DNA of 52,395 nt from Streptomyces sp. ADI96-02 (GCF_003846185.1 NZ_ML123034.1:6768312-6820706), one strand, 5' to 3'; shown: positions 25,350 to 33,814, counted from the stretch's first letter. Notes: a model not told the origin generated them from the sequence alone. Made by a program: numbers and translations.

Positions 25350-26963
25350 TCAGGAGGCCGTCGCGTCGATCAGCACGCCGGGGTTGAGGATCCCGGCCGG
25401 GTCGAGTGCGCGCTTGGCGGCGTGCAGCACGAGCGCGAACGGCTCCGGCCGCTGGCGGTCGTAGCCGGGCCGGTGGTCGCGTCCCACCGCGTGATGGTGC
25501 GTGACCGTCGCGCCGTGCTCGCCGAGCGTCTCGGTCGCGGCGGACTTGATCTCGTCCCACATCGCGACCTCCTGCCCGGGGCGGCCCGGAGCGACCACCG
25601 TGAAGTAGGGGGCGGCTCCGTCGGGATAGACGTGAGTGAAACGGCAGTTGATCAGGCCGGGGGATCCGGTGACCCGGTGCACGGCGGCCCCCACCTCGCG
25701 GCGCACCGCCTCGTACAGCTCCGGTACGCGGTCCCAGGTGCAGGCCGTCTCGAACGTCTCGCTGATCACGCTCATCCTCGCCAGCCCGTCGCGGACGTAC
25801 GGCATGCGCAGGAACGCCGAGCGCCACGCGTCCGCCGCCGAGCCCCCGCCGTCGGGGGCCGGGTCCGCGGGGGAGCCGCCGTGGTCGCGGGCCAGGGCGA
25901 CGAGTTCGGCCAGCCGGCCGTCCACCGGGCCGTGGGCCGACTCCACCCCCAGCACCAGTACGCTCTCCCCGCCGCGGGCGACCCCCGACAGTGCGGCCTC
26001 GCCGGGGTCGAGCAGACGGCAGTTGGCCGGGTGCAGGCCCGACTGGGCGATGGCCCGCAGGGCTTCCACCGCGGCCGGGAAGCCGGTGAACGCCACCGAG
26101 GCGGAGACCTTGTGCAGCGGCCGGTCCTGAAGGCGCATCCACGCCTCGGTGATCACCCCCAGCGCGCCCTCGGAACCGAGGAACAGCCGGTCCGGGGAGG
26201 GGCCCGCTCCGGAGGCCGGCAGCCGCAGCGACCGGCTGACGCCCACGGGCGTCACCACGTTCAGGGACTCGACCAGGTCGTCGATGTGGGTGTGCAGGGT
26301 GGCGTAGTGGCCGCCGGCCCGGGTGGCGAGCCATCCGCCGAGTGTCGAGAACTCGAAGCTCTGCGGAAAATGCCGCAACGTCAGCCCGTGCGGCCTGAGT
26401 TGTGCTTCCAGATCGGGACCCAGAACGCCCGCCTGGACGCGCGCCGCCCGGCTGACGCGGTCGATCTCCAGCACCCGGTTCAGCCCCGAGAGGTCCATCG
26501 ACAGGACGCCCGCGTGGAGACCCGCGCGGTACTCGACCCCGCCGACCACCGAACTGCCCGCTCCGTACGGGACGACGGCGACGCCGGCGCCGGAGGCCCA
26601 GTCGAGGAGGTCCGCCACGTCCCGCCCGTCCCGCGGGAAGGCGACCAGGTCCGGGGCGGCCGACAGGTCGCCGTCCAGGGCGCGCACGACGTCGCGGAAT
26701 GCCTTGCCGTACGTGTGCGCCGCCCGGTCGGCGGGCGCGGCCGACATCAGGTGGGCGAGCGTCGGAGACATCGGTATCCGGGCGGGCGGCAGGTCGAGCG
26801 AGGCGATGGGGGGAACGGGCCGCGGGGCGTGTGCCGCGCCGGGGACGAGCTGCGCCAGCGCGAGGCATTCCGCGTCGGGCAGCGCCCGTTCCGGGGATCC
26901 CCAGCCCCACCAGGACCGGGCGTGGCCGGCTCGGCGCGATGTCGAGGTCGTGTCCATGGGCAT
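25350..26963 (-). CDS. FAD-binding oxidase, alkyldihydroxyacetonephosphate synthase-like
   Basis: This 537-residue flavoprotein of the VAO/PCMH family resembles AGPS. It begins with the family marker SWWGWG, has VVPYGAGSSVVGG (FAD pyrophosphate loop), HFPQSFEFSTLGGWLATRAGG, LFLGSEGALGVITEAW, and C-terminal TVTHHHAVGRDH containing the catalytic-type His run. True AGPS exchanges acyl for alkyl in ether-lipid synthesis; actinobacterial relatives may be other alpha-hydroxy acid oxidases. An ATG at 26963 has a GGAAGG site at 5 nt. It is divergent from and probably controlled by the TetR gene. Confidence 0.88.
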   Translation of the reverse strand: MPMDTTSTSRRAGHARSWWGWGSPERALPDAECLALAQLVPGAAHAPRPVPPIASLDLPPARIPMSPTLAHLMSAAPADRAAHTYGKAFRDVVRALDGDLSAAPDLVAFPRDGRDVADLLDWASGAGVAVVPYGAGSSVVGGVEYRAGLHAGVLSMDLSGLNRVLEIDRVSRAARVQAGVLGPDLEAQLRPHGLTLRHFPQSFEFSTLGGWLATRAGGHYATLHTHIDDLVESLNVVTPVGVSRSLRLPASGAGPSPDRLFLGSEGALGVITEAWMRLQDRPLHKVSASVAFTGFPAAVEALRAIAQSGLHPANCRLLDPGEAALSGVARGGESVLVLGVESAHGPVDGRLAELVALARDHGGSPADPAPDGGGSAADAWRSAFLRMPYVRDGLARMSVISETFETACTWDRVPELYEAVRREVGAAVHRVTGSPGLINCRFTHVYPDGAAPYFTVVAPGRPGQEVAMWDEIKSAATETLGEHGATVTHHHAVGRDHRPGYDRQRPEPFALVLHAAKRALDPAGILNPGVLIDATAS

Positions 26964-26973
26964 ATGACCTTCC

Positions 26974-26999
26974 GGTAATTTACCGCGAGGTAATTTACT
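26974..26999. promoter_or_regulatory. Duplicated palindromic operator between the AGPS-like and tetR genes
   Basis: A perfect palindrome GGTAATTTACC (26974-26984) is repeated 15 bp on as GGTAATTTACT (26989-26999); the inner arms also form TTACC-GCGA-GGTAA. The pair fills almost the whole 54-bp gap between two divergent start codons, as expected for autoregulation by the adjacent TetR protein. Confidence 0.75.
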
Positions 27000-27005
27000 G
27001 CAACG

Positions 27006-27011
27006 TATAGT
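27006..27011 (+). promoter_or_regulatory. -10 box of tetR, implying a leaderless transcript
   Basis: TATAGT ends 6 bp before the tetR ATG at 27018, so transcription would begin at or beside the start codon. There is no ribosome binding site between them. Leaderless mRNAs are common in Streptomyces. Confidence 0.5.
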
Positions 27012-27017
27012 CCGGGC

Positions 27018-27698
27018 ATGGACACGGCAAGAGGTGCGTCGGACTCCGCGGCCGAATCCGCACGGGCGAAGCCCGCGGCGGCGAACCCGGTGGGGACGAA
27101 GGGCGTTCCCCGGGCGCGGCGCGAGGCGCAGATCCTCGGCGCGGCGACGGAGGAGTTCGGCCGGCACGGACACGCCGCCGCCTCCATGGCCTCGATCGCG
27201 CGGCGCGTCGGCGTCACCAAGCCCTTGCTCTACACGTACTTCGGCTCCAAGGACGGGCTCTACCTCGCCTGCCTGGAGGCGATCGCGGCCCCTCTCGTGT
27301 CGGCCGTCGACGCGGCGATGGCCGAGGGCCCGCCCGGATCCGGCACTCCCGGGGCGAGCGTCCCCCAACTCGTCCTGGAAGCGGTCTTCCGCACCCTGGA
27401 AGGGCGGCGGCACGCCTGGTTCGTGCTGTACGACAGGACGTTGCGGCCCGGAAGCGAGCTGCACACCGCCGCGCGGCGCCACCGCGGACGGATCGACGCG
27501 CTCGCGGTCTCGGGGACCGCCGAGGTGCTGCGCGCGCACGGCGACGACGATCCGCTGGACGCGGACGCGCTCAAACACGTGTGGACCGGGACGGTGAGCG
27601 CGCTCGTGGGCTGGTGGATCTCCCACCCCGACCAGTCCGCCCGGGACATGGCGGTGCGCTGCTCCCGCCTGCTGGCCGCGATCCGGGACGGGGCCTGA
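27018..27698 (+). CDS. TetR-family transcriptional regulator
   Basis: This 226-residue regulator has a Thr/Ala-rich N-terminal extension of about 30 residues and then the TetR DNA-binding domain (REAQILGAATEEFGRHGHAAASMASIARRVGVTKPLLYTYFGSKDGLY, residues about 35-82). The C-terminal ligand domain is helical and unclassified. It is divergently placed from the AGPS-like gene over a double palindrome. The ligand is unknown. Confidence 0.92.
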   Translation: MDTARGASDSAAESARAKPAAANPVGTKGVPRARREAQILGAATEEFGRHGHAAASMASIARRVGVTKPLLYTYFGSKDGLYLACLEAIAAPLVSAVDAAMAEGPPGSGTPGASVPQLVLEAVFRTLEGRRHAWFVLYDRTLRPGSELHTAARRHRGRIDALAVSGTAEVLRAHGDDDPLDADALKHVWTGTVSALVGWWISHPDQSARDMAVRCSRLLAAIRDGA

Positions 27699-27758
27699 GC
27701 CCGCCGCGTCCACTTGCGGCGGGGCCCGTACGCGTATCACGGGCGTGGGTCCGTACGC

Positions 27759-27800
27759 CGAGGACGGCCCCGGCGGCGTGCGGTGCCGGGGCCGTCCTCG
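27759..27800. terminator. Bidirectional terminator between tetR and cchA
   Basis: A perfect 15-bp inverted repeat (arm CGAGGACGGCCCCGG) with a 12-nt loop lies between convergent tetR and cchA and marks the left boundary of the siderophore cluster. Confidence 0.8.
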
Positions 27801-27823
27801 GGGCGGGCTGTGCTGCCGGTCGG

Positions 27824-28771
27824 TCAGGGGCGGGCGGTGAGGTAGCCGCCCATGGAGGTGAAGTACTCGCTCGCGGGCAGCTCGCGGCCGTCCTCGGTCC
27901 GTACGCGCGTGATGGCCAGGCCGTGGTTGCGGCCGGTGCGGGCGTCGGCTCCGGCGACGATCACCACGCCCTCGCCCTCCCGGTAGAAGACGCGCCCCGG
28001 CGTCCCGCCGTAGCGGCCCTCGGACACCACGGCGGAGAGGACCTCCAGCCGCTGTCCCCGGTGGAAGGTGAAGGCGCTGGGGTAGGGCGCGGACTGGGCG
28101 CGGACCAGGCGTTCGAGGTCCTGGGCCGGCCAGGTCCAGTCGATGCGGATGTCCTCGGTGGAGCGCTTGTGGAAGAAGCTCGCGCGGGAGCGGTCCTGCC
28201 GGGTGAACTCCGGCTGCCCGGAGGCGATGAGGTCGAGGGCGCCGATGGTGACCGGGGCGATGAGGTCGACGGTGCGGTGGAAGAGGTCGGTGGCCGTGTC
28301 CGTCGGTCCGACCGGGATGGCCTCCTGCCGGACGATGTCGCCGGCGTCGAGCTCGTCGTCCATCATGTGCGCGGTGACGCCGACCTCGGACTCGCCGTTG
28401 ATCAACGCCCAGATCAGCGGGGAGAAGCCCGCGTACTTCGGCAGCAGCGAGTCGTGGACGTTCAGCGTGCCGTGGCGCGGGAGGCCGAAGATGCGCGGCG
28501 GTATCCAGGTGCGCCAGTTGTTGGCGACGATGATGTCCGCGTCCGCCTCCTTGAGGCGCTCGAACAGCTCCTCGTCGTCGGGGCGGTTGCGGATCAGGAC
28601 CGGGACGCCGTGCTCCTCGGCGAGGTCGGCGACCGAATCGCTCCAGATCTTCTCGTACGCGTGCTCGCTCTTGGGATGGGTCACGACCAGCACGACGTCG
28701 TGCTCGGACTCCAGGAGGGCTTGCAGGGTGCGGTGGCCCCAGGTCTGGTAACCGAACATGACGACCCGCAT
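27824..28771 (-). CDS. cchA: Coelichelin N5-hydroxyornithine formyltransferase CchA
   Basis: This 315-residue methionyl-tRNA formyltransferase-like protein has the formyl-THF fold: IIVANNWRTWIPP with the active-site Asn, LNVHDSLLPKYAGFSPLIWALINGE with the His, and a conserved Asp in MMDDELDAGDIV. CchA formylates the hydroxylamine nitrogen of N5-hydroxyornithine from N10-formyl-tetrahydrofolate, completing a hydroxamate iron ligand. An AAGGAGGAA site precedes the ATG at 28771; an in-frame ATG at 28816 lies inside the iron box. It is divergent from cchB across a region with two iron boxes. Confidence 0.93.
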   Translation of the reverse strand: MRVVMFGYQTWGHRTLQALLESEHDVVLVVTHPKSEHAYEKIWSDSVADLAEEHGVPVLIRNRPDDEELFERLKEADADIIVANNWRTWIPPRIFGLPRHGTLNVHDSLLPKYAGFSPLIWALINGESEVGVTAHMMDDELDAGDIVRQEAIPVGPTDTATDLFHRTVDLIAPVTIGALDLIASGQPEFTRQDRSRASFFHKRSTEDIRIDWTWPAQDLERLVRAQSAPYPSAFTFHRGQRLEVLSAVVSEGRYGGTPGRVFYREGEGVVIVAGADARTGRNHGLAITRVRTEDGRELPASEYFTSMGGYLTARP

Positions 28772-28805
28772 GGGGTTCCTCCTTGGAGCAGGGATAGATC
28801 GCGGC

Positions 28806-28825
28806 AAGTAAAGCAAGCCTTACTT
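28806..28825. promoter_or_regulatory. Iron box upstream of cchA
   Basis: AAGTAAAGCAAGCCTTACTT is a near-perfect palindrome resembling the DmdR/IdeR iron box. It lies 35-54 bp before the cchA start, where bound Fe-DmdR would block the promoter. Confidence 0.7.
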
Positions 28826-28913
28826 TATGCTGCAACAGTGCTACGTCGCGCAGCGGTTGATGAGCTGTCAACGAGCAGCCGTCCGTTTTGCCCCGGTCGA
28901 CAACACCGCAAGA

Positions 28914-28932
28914 TTAGCTTAGGCTCACCTAA
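28914..28932. promoter_or_regulatory. Iron box in the cchA-cchB intergenic region
   Basis: TTAGCTTAGGCTCACCTAA differs at one position from the streptomycete iron-box consensus TTAGGTTAGGCTCACCTAA. It lies 88 bp before the cchB start and should control cchB, and perhaps cchA, by the iron-dependent repressor DmdR1. Confidence 0.9.
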
Positions 28933-29020
28933 GTTCAAGTGGGCAGCTCTGTCGGCGTGCCCATCTTTTCGTATTTTCCCCCACGCCTGACAGGCGGCTT
29001 TCCCGCACGATGGGAGTGAC

Positions 29021-30367
29021 ATGTCACAGGTTCTTCCTGGCGACGCACCACTGGTCCACGACCTCATTGGCATCGGCTTCGGCCCGTCCAATGTGGCCAT
29101 GGCGATCGCGCTCAGTGAGCACAACGCCAAAGTCGGCAGGGAGGAGTCGGTCACCGCTCACTTCTTCGAGCAGCAGCCGAGCTTCGGCTGGCACCGCGGC
29201 ATGCTCATCGACGACGCCACCATGCAGGTGTCGTTCCTCAAGGACCTGGTGACCCTGCGGAACCCGTCCAGCGAGTTCAGCTTCCTGTGCTACCTGCAGA
29301 ACAAGGGCCGGTTGATCGACTTCATCAACCACAAGAACCTCTTCCCGCTGCGGGTGGAGTTCCACGACTACTTCGAGTGGGCCGCGGCCAAGGTCGACGA
29401 CATGGTCTCCTACGGCCACGAAGTCGTCTCCGTCACGCCGTTCGTCCACGACGGCGTCGTGGAGTACCTGGACGTGACCGTCCGCTCCGGCGGCGGTCTG
29501 GAGACCCATCGCGCGCGCAACCTCGTCATAGGCACCGGTCTGCGCCCCCGGATGCCCGAGGGCGTCGAGCGCGGCGAACGCGTCTGGCACAACTCCGACC
29601 TGCTGCGGAAGGTCGACGGACTGGAAGGCGCCTCGCCCTCGCGGTTCGTCGTCGTCGGCGCGGGGCAGAGCGCCGCCGAGAACGTCGCCTACCTGCACCG
29701 GCGCTTCCCGGACGCCGAGGTCTGCGCGGTCTTCTCCCGCTACGGCTACAGCCCCGCCGACGACAGCAGCTTCGCCAACCGGATCTTCGACCCCGGCGCG
29801 GTCGACGACTACTTCGCGGCGCCCGACAGCGTCAAGAACCGGCTCATGGCCTACCACGGCAACACCAACTACTCCGTGGTGGACATCGACCTGATCGACG
29901 ACCTCTACCGGCAGATGTACCGGGAGAAGGTCCTCGGGACCGAGCGGCTGCGCTTCATCAACGTCTCCCGGGTCACCGGCGTCGAGGAGGCCCCCGACCG
30001 GGTCCACGCCCTCGTGAAGTCCCTCGTGACCGAGGAGGAGTCCTCGCTGGACGCCGACGTCGTGGTGTTCGCCACCGGCTACAGCCCCGCCGACCCGCTC
30101 GGCCTCCTCGGCGAGGTCGCCGAGCGCTGCCTGCGCGACGACGAGGGCCGTGTCCGCGTCGAGCGCGACTACCGGCTCGCGACCGACCCCTACCTGCACT
30201 GCGGCATCTACCTCCAGGGCGGTACGGAGCACACGCACGGCATCACGACGTCGCTGCTGTCGAACACCGCGATACGGGTCGGCGAGATCCTGGACTCGCT
30301 GCTCGACCGGCGCGTCAAGGCCACCTCTGACGAGGCCAGTCCGGTCGCCGGGGGAACCGGCCGCTAG
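29021..30367 (+). CDS. cchB: L-ornithine N5-monooxygenase CchB
   Basis: This 448-residue class B flavin N-hydroxylating monooxygenase has the FAD motif GIGFGPSN (residues 17-24), the NADPH-binding VVVGAGQSAAENVAYL and the C-terminal FATGYSPADPL signature of the SidA/PvdA/IucD group. CchB hydroxylates ornithine at N5 with NADPH and O2, the first committed step to the hydroxamates. A GGAG site lies 5 nt before the ATG. It is the first plus-strand gene of the cluster, behind the iron box at 28914. A 286-bp gap separates it from cchC. Confidence 0.95.
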   Translation: MSQVLPGDAPLVHDLIGIGFGPSNVAMAIALSEHNAKVGREESVTAHFFEQQPSFGWHRGMLIDDATMQVSFLKDLVTLRNPSSEFSFLCYLQNKGRLIDFINHKNLFPLRVEFHDYFEWAAAKVDDMVSYGHEVVSVTPFVHDGVVEYLDVTVRSGGGLETHRARNLVIGTGLRPRMPEGVERGERVWHNSDLLRKVDGLEGASPSRFVVVGAGQSAAENVAYLHRRFPDAEVCAVFSRYGYSPADDSSFANRIFDPGAVDDYFAAPDSVKNRLMAYHGNTNYSVVDIDLIDDLYRQMYREKVLGTERLRFINVSRVTGVEEAPDRVHALVKSLVTEEESSLDADVVVFATGYSPADPLGLLGEVAERCLRDDEGRVRVERDYRLATDPYLHCGIYLQGGTEHTHGITTSLLSNTAIRVGEILDSLLDRRVKATSDEASPVAGGTGR

Positions 30368-30437
30368 GGCCTGTCCGACCATTCCCGTCGTCGCCCGCAG
30401 GGCGTCGTGAGGCAGGCGGGAATTATCAGACAGGCCC
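30367..30437. repeat. 71-bp imperfect palindrome at the cchB stop (MITE-like or terminator)
   Basis: Two 21-bp arms (left 30367-30387, right 30417-30437) are inverted copies matching at 18 of 21 positions; both outer ends read GGGCCTGTC inward. The first base is the last base of the cchB stop codon. Ends beginning GGGCCTGTC recall terminal repeats of streptomycete insertion sequences, so it may be a small non-autonomous element; its stem could also terminate transcription. No clear target duplication is seen. Confidence 0.6.
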
Positions 30438-30564
30438 CAGACCGCCCCCGGCGCACGCGGGTCGAGCGCCCGGCCCCTCGGCCGCGTGCCGGGGGGTCGG
30501 GCGCGCAGCCGCTCGGCGACTCCGCGTCAGGGGCGCATACGGCGGCACGCGCCCCGCGCGAGCA

Positions 30565-30612
30565 CCAGGCGCACGACCGGCCAGGCGCACGGCCGATCAG
30601 GCGCACGACCGT
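30565..30612 (+). repeat. Three 16-bp tandem repeats upstream of cchC
   Basis: The unit CCAGGCGCACGACCGG occurs three times in a row (30565, 30581, 30597) with one to three changes. The array ends 41 bp before the cchC start, in a gap with no iron box. Its function is unknown. Confidence 0.8.
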
Positions 30613-30653
30613 CCGTGCGTCTCTGTTCGAACCAAGGGATATCGTTCGTCGAC

Positions 30654-31712
30654 ATGTGCACGACTGCAGTGGAACGCCCCGTGCCCGGGGAGGCTACGGA
30701 CACCCGTGGGCGGCGGGTCGCGGGGCTGGGCATCCTCGCGGTGGCTCTGGTGATCGCGGCAGGCGTGTCGCTGGCCGTCGGCGCACGCGCGTTGAGCCCG
30801 GCCGAGGTCTGGCACGGGCTGTTCGGCACGCCCGACCCCGACCAGCGGCTCACCGAGATCCGGCTCATCGTGCAGACCGTGCGCGTGCCCCGGACCGTCC
30901 TCGCGCTCGTGGCGGGCACGGCCCTGGGCGTCGGCGGTGCGCTGATCCAGGGCTACACCCGCAACCCCATCGCCGACACCGGTCTGCTCGGGGTGAACTC
31001 GGGCGCCTCGTTCGCCGTCGTGGCGGGCATCGCCCTGTTCGGCTTCACCGACCCGTTCCAGTACGTCTGGTTCGGCTTCGCGGGCGCGGCGGTCGCGGGG
31101 GTCGTGGTCTTCGGCCTGGCGAGCATCGGCAGGGGAGCGGGCAATCCGCTGACGCTCGCCCTGGCCGGGCAAGGGGTCACCGTCTTCCTCGCCGCGATGA
31201 CCACGGCGGTCGCGCTGACCGACAAGGAGTCGCTGAACGCGCTGCGCTTCTGGAACGCGGGCTCCGTGGCCGGTGTCGGATTCGACGTCATCCGGCCCGT
31301 GACCGTCTTCGTGGCCGCCGGACTGCTCCTCGCGCTGATCACGCTGCCGGCCCTCAACCTGCTCAACCTCGGCGACGACGTGGCCCGGGGGCTGGGCGTG
31401 AACATCGCCCTCAGCCGGACCGTCGGCATCGCGGCCGTCACCCTGCTGGCGGGCGCGGCCACGGCGGCCTGCGGCCCCATCGCCTTCCTCGGGCTCATGG
31501 TGGCCCACGTGGCCCGGTACCTCACCGGCCCCGACTACCGCTGGCTGGTGCCGTACGCGGGCCTGCTCGGGGGCGGCTTCCTGCTGGTCTGCGACATCGT
31601 GGGCCGCCTCGTGGTGCGGCCGGGCGAACTGGACGCGGGTGTCGTCGTCGCCCTGCTGGGCGCGCCCTTCTTCGCGGTCCTGGTCTGGCGAGGGAAGTTC
31701 AAGAGCGCATGA
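30654..31712 (+). CDS. cchC: Ferri-siderophore ABC importer permease CchC (FecCD family)
   Basis: This 352-residue permease has about nine to ten membrane segments and FecCD landmarks: VRVPRTVLALVAGTALGVGGALIQGYTRNPIADTGLLGVNSGASFAVV and GLMVAHVARYLTGPDYRWLVP. It forms the membrane channel with CchD for ferri-coelichelin uptake. Its stop overlaps the cchD start by ATGA. The start is uncertain: the ATG at 30654 gives a normal N-terminus but has no well-placed ribosome site (AAGGGA is about 15 nt away), and a GTG at 30669 is possible. Confidence 0.9.
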   Translation: MCTTAVERPVPGEATDTRGRRVAGLGILAVALVIAAGVSLAVGARALSPAEVWHGLFGTPDPDQRLTEIRLIVQTVRVPRTVLALVAGTALGVGGALIQGYTRNPIADTGLLGVNSGASFAVVAGIALFGFTDPFQYVWFGFAGAAVAGVVVFGLASIGRGAGNPLTLALAGQGVTVFLAAMTTAVALTDKESLNALRFWNAGSVAGVGFDVIRPVTVFVAAGLLLALITLPALNLLNLGDDVARGLGVNIALSRTVGIAAVTLLAGAATAACGPIAFLGLMVAHVARYLTGPDYRWLVPYAGLLGGGFLLVCDIVGRLVVRPGELDAGVVVALLGAPFFAVLVWRGKFKSA

Positions 31713-32770
31713 ACGGGACTGAAGTGAACCCATCGCTGGCGCCGGGCGTGCGGCTCGGCCACGTGTCGTTCGTCTGGCGGCCCTGGCTCGTCCTGGTCAC
31801 GCTGCTGCTGGCGGCCGCGACCTTCCTGGTCTTCTGCCTCTCCATCAGCATCGGGGACTTCCCGATCGCCCTGCCCCGGGTGATCGCCACGATCCTCGGC
31901 CGAGGCGAACAGGTCGACGCGTTCGTGGTCATGGACCTGAGGATGCCGCGGGCCCTGGCCGGCCTCGTCGTGGGCATCGCCCTGGGCACGTCCGGGGCGC
32001 TCACCCAGTCGGTCGCCCGCAATCCGCTCGCCAGTCCGGACATCCTGGGCATCACCGGCGGAGCCACCGCCGTCGCGGTGTTCCTGGTGACGGTGACGGG
32101 CGGGACCGCGGCGGCGGTCGCCGGCTCGGTGGGGCTGTCGGCGGCGGCGCTCGCGGGCGGTCTCGGCACGGGGCTGCTCGTCTACTTCCTGGCGTGGCGG
32201 CGCGGCGTCGACGGCTTCCGCCTCATCCTCATCGGCATCTCGGTCACCGCCGTGACGCAGGCGATCACCACCTGGCTGCTGGTCTCGGCCGACATCCGGG
32301 ACGTGGCCCGCGCCCAGGCGTGGCTCGTCGGCTCGTTGGACAACCGGCCGTGGGAGGAGGTCCGGACCGCCTTCTGGTGCACGCTGGTGCTCCTGGCGGT
32401 CGTGGCGGCCGTGGCCTTCCAGTTCAAGCCGATGCACCTCGGCGACGACGTCGCCGCCGGACTGGGCGTCCGCTTCAACCGGGTGCGGGCGGTCCTGCTG
32501 CTGTGCGCCGTCCTGCTGGCCGCCGTGGGAGTGAGCGCCGCGGGGCCGGTGCCGTTCGTCGCGCTGGTCGCGCCGCAGGTGGCGATGCGTCTGGCCAAGT
32601 GGCCGACGCCACCGGTCATCGCCTCCGGTCTGGTCGGGGCCCTGCTGCTGATCGGCTCGGACCTGGTGGCCCGCGCGGCGCTGCCGATCAGTCTTCCGGT
32701 CGGCGTGGTCACCGCCGCGATCGGCGGCCCGTTCCTCGTCTACCTGCTGGTACGGGCGAACGTCAGGTAG
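31709..32770 (+). CDS. cchD: Ferri-siderophore ABC importer permease CchD (FecCD family)
   Basis: This 353-residue FecCD permease is the partner of CchC. Landmarks are LRMPRALAGLVVGIALGTSGALTQSVARNPLASPDILGITGGATAVAV and GPVPFVALVAPQVAMRLAKWP. It starts at an ATGA overlap with cchC, so the two are translationally coupled in equal amounts, as needed for a heterodimeric channel. Confidence 0.93.
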   Translation: MNGTEVNPSLAPGVRLGHVSFVWRPWLVLVTLLLAAATFLVFCLSISIGDFPIALPRVIATILGRGEQVDAFVVMDLRMPRALAGLVVGIALGTSGALTQSVARNPLASPDILGITGGATAVAVFLVTVTGGTAAAVAGSVGLSAAALAGGLGTGLLVYFLAWRRGVDGFRLILIGISVTAVTQAITTWLLVSADIRDVARAQAWLVGSLDNRPWEEVRTAFWCTLVLLAVVAAVAFQFKPMHLGDDVAAGLGVRFNRVRAVLLLCAVLLAAVGVSAAGPVPFVALVAPQVAMRLAKWPTPPVIASGLVGALLLIGSDLVARAALPISLPVGVVTAAIGGPFLVYLLVRANVR

Positions 32771-32776
32771 ATGGTA

Positions 32777-32795
32777 AGAAGTAAGGCGAACCTCA
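32777..32795 (+). promoter_or_regulatory. Weak iron box upstream of cchE
   Basis: AGAAGTAAGGCGAACCTCA matches the iron-box consensus at about 13 of 19 positions, with the central GTAAGGCGAACCT best conserved. It fills the 38-bp gap between cchD and cchE and suggests a separate iron-controlled promoter, but the match is weak. Confidence 0.4.
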
Positions 32796-32808
32796 ACAAG
32801 GGGGACTT

Positions 32809-33651
32809 GTGGCCGCTCAGTTCATCACCGGGACCGCACCCGGGGCCCCGGACACCGCACGGCTCGCGGCCCGCGGCATCACGGTCGGGTACGGGGGCCG
32901 TACGGTCATCGACGGGCTCGACGTGGCGATTCCGCCCGGAGTGATCACCACGATCATCGGCCCCAACGGCTGCGGGAAGTCCACGCTGTTGCGCACCCTG
33001 ACGCGACTGCTCAAACCGGCCGGCGGCACGGTGGTGCTGGACGGCGAGGACATCGGCACGCTCCGGACGAAGGACGTGGCGAAGAAGCTCGGGCTCCTGC
33101 CGCAGGCGCCGGTCGCCCCGGAGGGGCTGACCGTCGCCGACCTGGTCGCCAGGGGACGCCACCCGCACCAGAGCTGGCTGCGACAGTGGTCCTCCGACGA
33201 CGCCGACGTCGTACGGCGGGCCCTGGCCATGACCGGCGTCGCCGACCTGGCCGACCGCCCCGTCGACTCCCTGTCCGGCGGTCAGCGTCAGCGCGTCTGG
33301 ATCTCGATGACCCTGGCTCAGGGCACCGATCTGCTGCTGCTGGACGAGCCGACCACCTACCTCGACCTGGCCCACGCGATCGACGTGCTGGACCTGGTCG
33401 ACGACCTCCACGAGTCGGGGTGCACCGTGGTCATGGTGCTGCACGACCTCAACCTCGCCACGCGCTACAGCGACAACCTCGTCGTCATGCGGGACGGGGC
33501 CGTCCTGGCACAGGGGCATCCGCGCGACGTGGTCACCGCCGAGCTGCTGCACGACGCGTTCGGCCTGCACGCCCGTGTGATCGACGACCCGGTCGGCGAC
33601 CGGCCGCTCATCGTGCCGATAGGCCGTACGCACGTCCGCGTCGGCCAGTAG
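32809..33651 (+). CDS. cchE: Ferri-siderophore ABC importer ATPase CchE (FepC-like)
   Basis: This 280-residue ATPase has complete motifs: Walker A GPNGCGKST, signature LSGGQRQRVW, Walker B LLLLDEPTTYLD and H-loop VLHDLNLA. It drives CchC/CchD-mediated import of iron-loaded siderophore delivered by CchF. A GTG start at 32809 follows AAGGGGG. The gene stays in line with cchCD after a 38-bp gap. Confidence 0.93.
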   Translation: MAAQFITGTAPGAPDTARLAARGITVGYGGRTVIDGLDVAIPPGVITTIIGPNGCGKSTLLRTLTRLLKPAGGTVVLDGEDIGTLRTKDVAKKLGLLPQAPVAPEGLTVADLVARGRHPHQSWLRQWSSDDADVVRRALAMTGVADLADRPVDSLSGGQRQRVWISMTLAQGTDLLLLDEPTTYLDLAHAIDVLDLVDDLHESGCTVVMVLHDLNLATRYSDNLVVMRDGAVLAQGHPRDVVTAELLHDAFGLHARVIDDPVGDRPLIVPIGRTHVRVGQ

Positions 33652-33795
33652 GCCGCGGAAGGCCGACGGGAGGCCGTCCCGGCGGCTTCTGACGGGACGC
33701 CGGCCCGCCCTTCTCGCGCTGCTGCGGGCAGGTGCGCGGAGTCCTGCGCCGGTGTGGGGGAACCAACTGATCTCCGACTCAGGAAAGTTAAAAAG

Positions 33796-33814
33796 TTAGG
33801 CTAGGCTGACCTCA
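33796..33814 (+). promoter_or_regulatory. Iron box upstream of cchF
   Basis: TTAGGCTAGGCTGACCTCA matches the consensus TTAGGTTAGGCTAACCTAA at 16 of 19 positions. It lies 69 bp before the cchF start in a 232-bp gap and indicates an iron-repressed promoter for cchF and genes behind it. Confidence 0.85.

Noticed and set aside
25350..28871. Apparent 1173-residue protein joining the AGPS-like gene to sequence antisense to tetR and over cchA
   Set aside because: Only the part from 26963 down has homology; the rest is a shadow across a clear double-palindrome promoter and a terminator.
30407..32770. 787-codon frame suggesting a fused CchC-CchD permease
   Set aside because: CchD begins at the ATGA overlap at 31709; the upstream part is a shadow of cchC in another frame.
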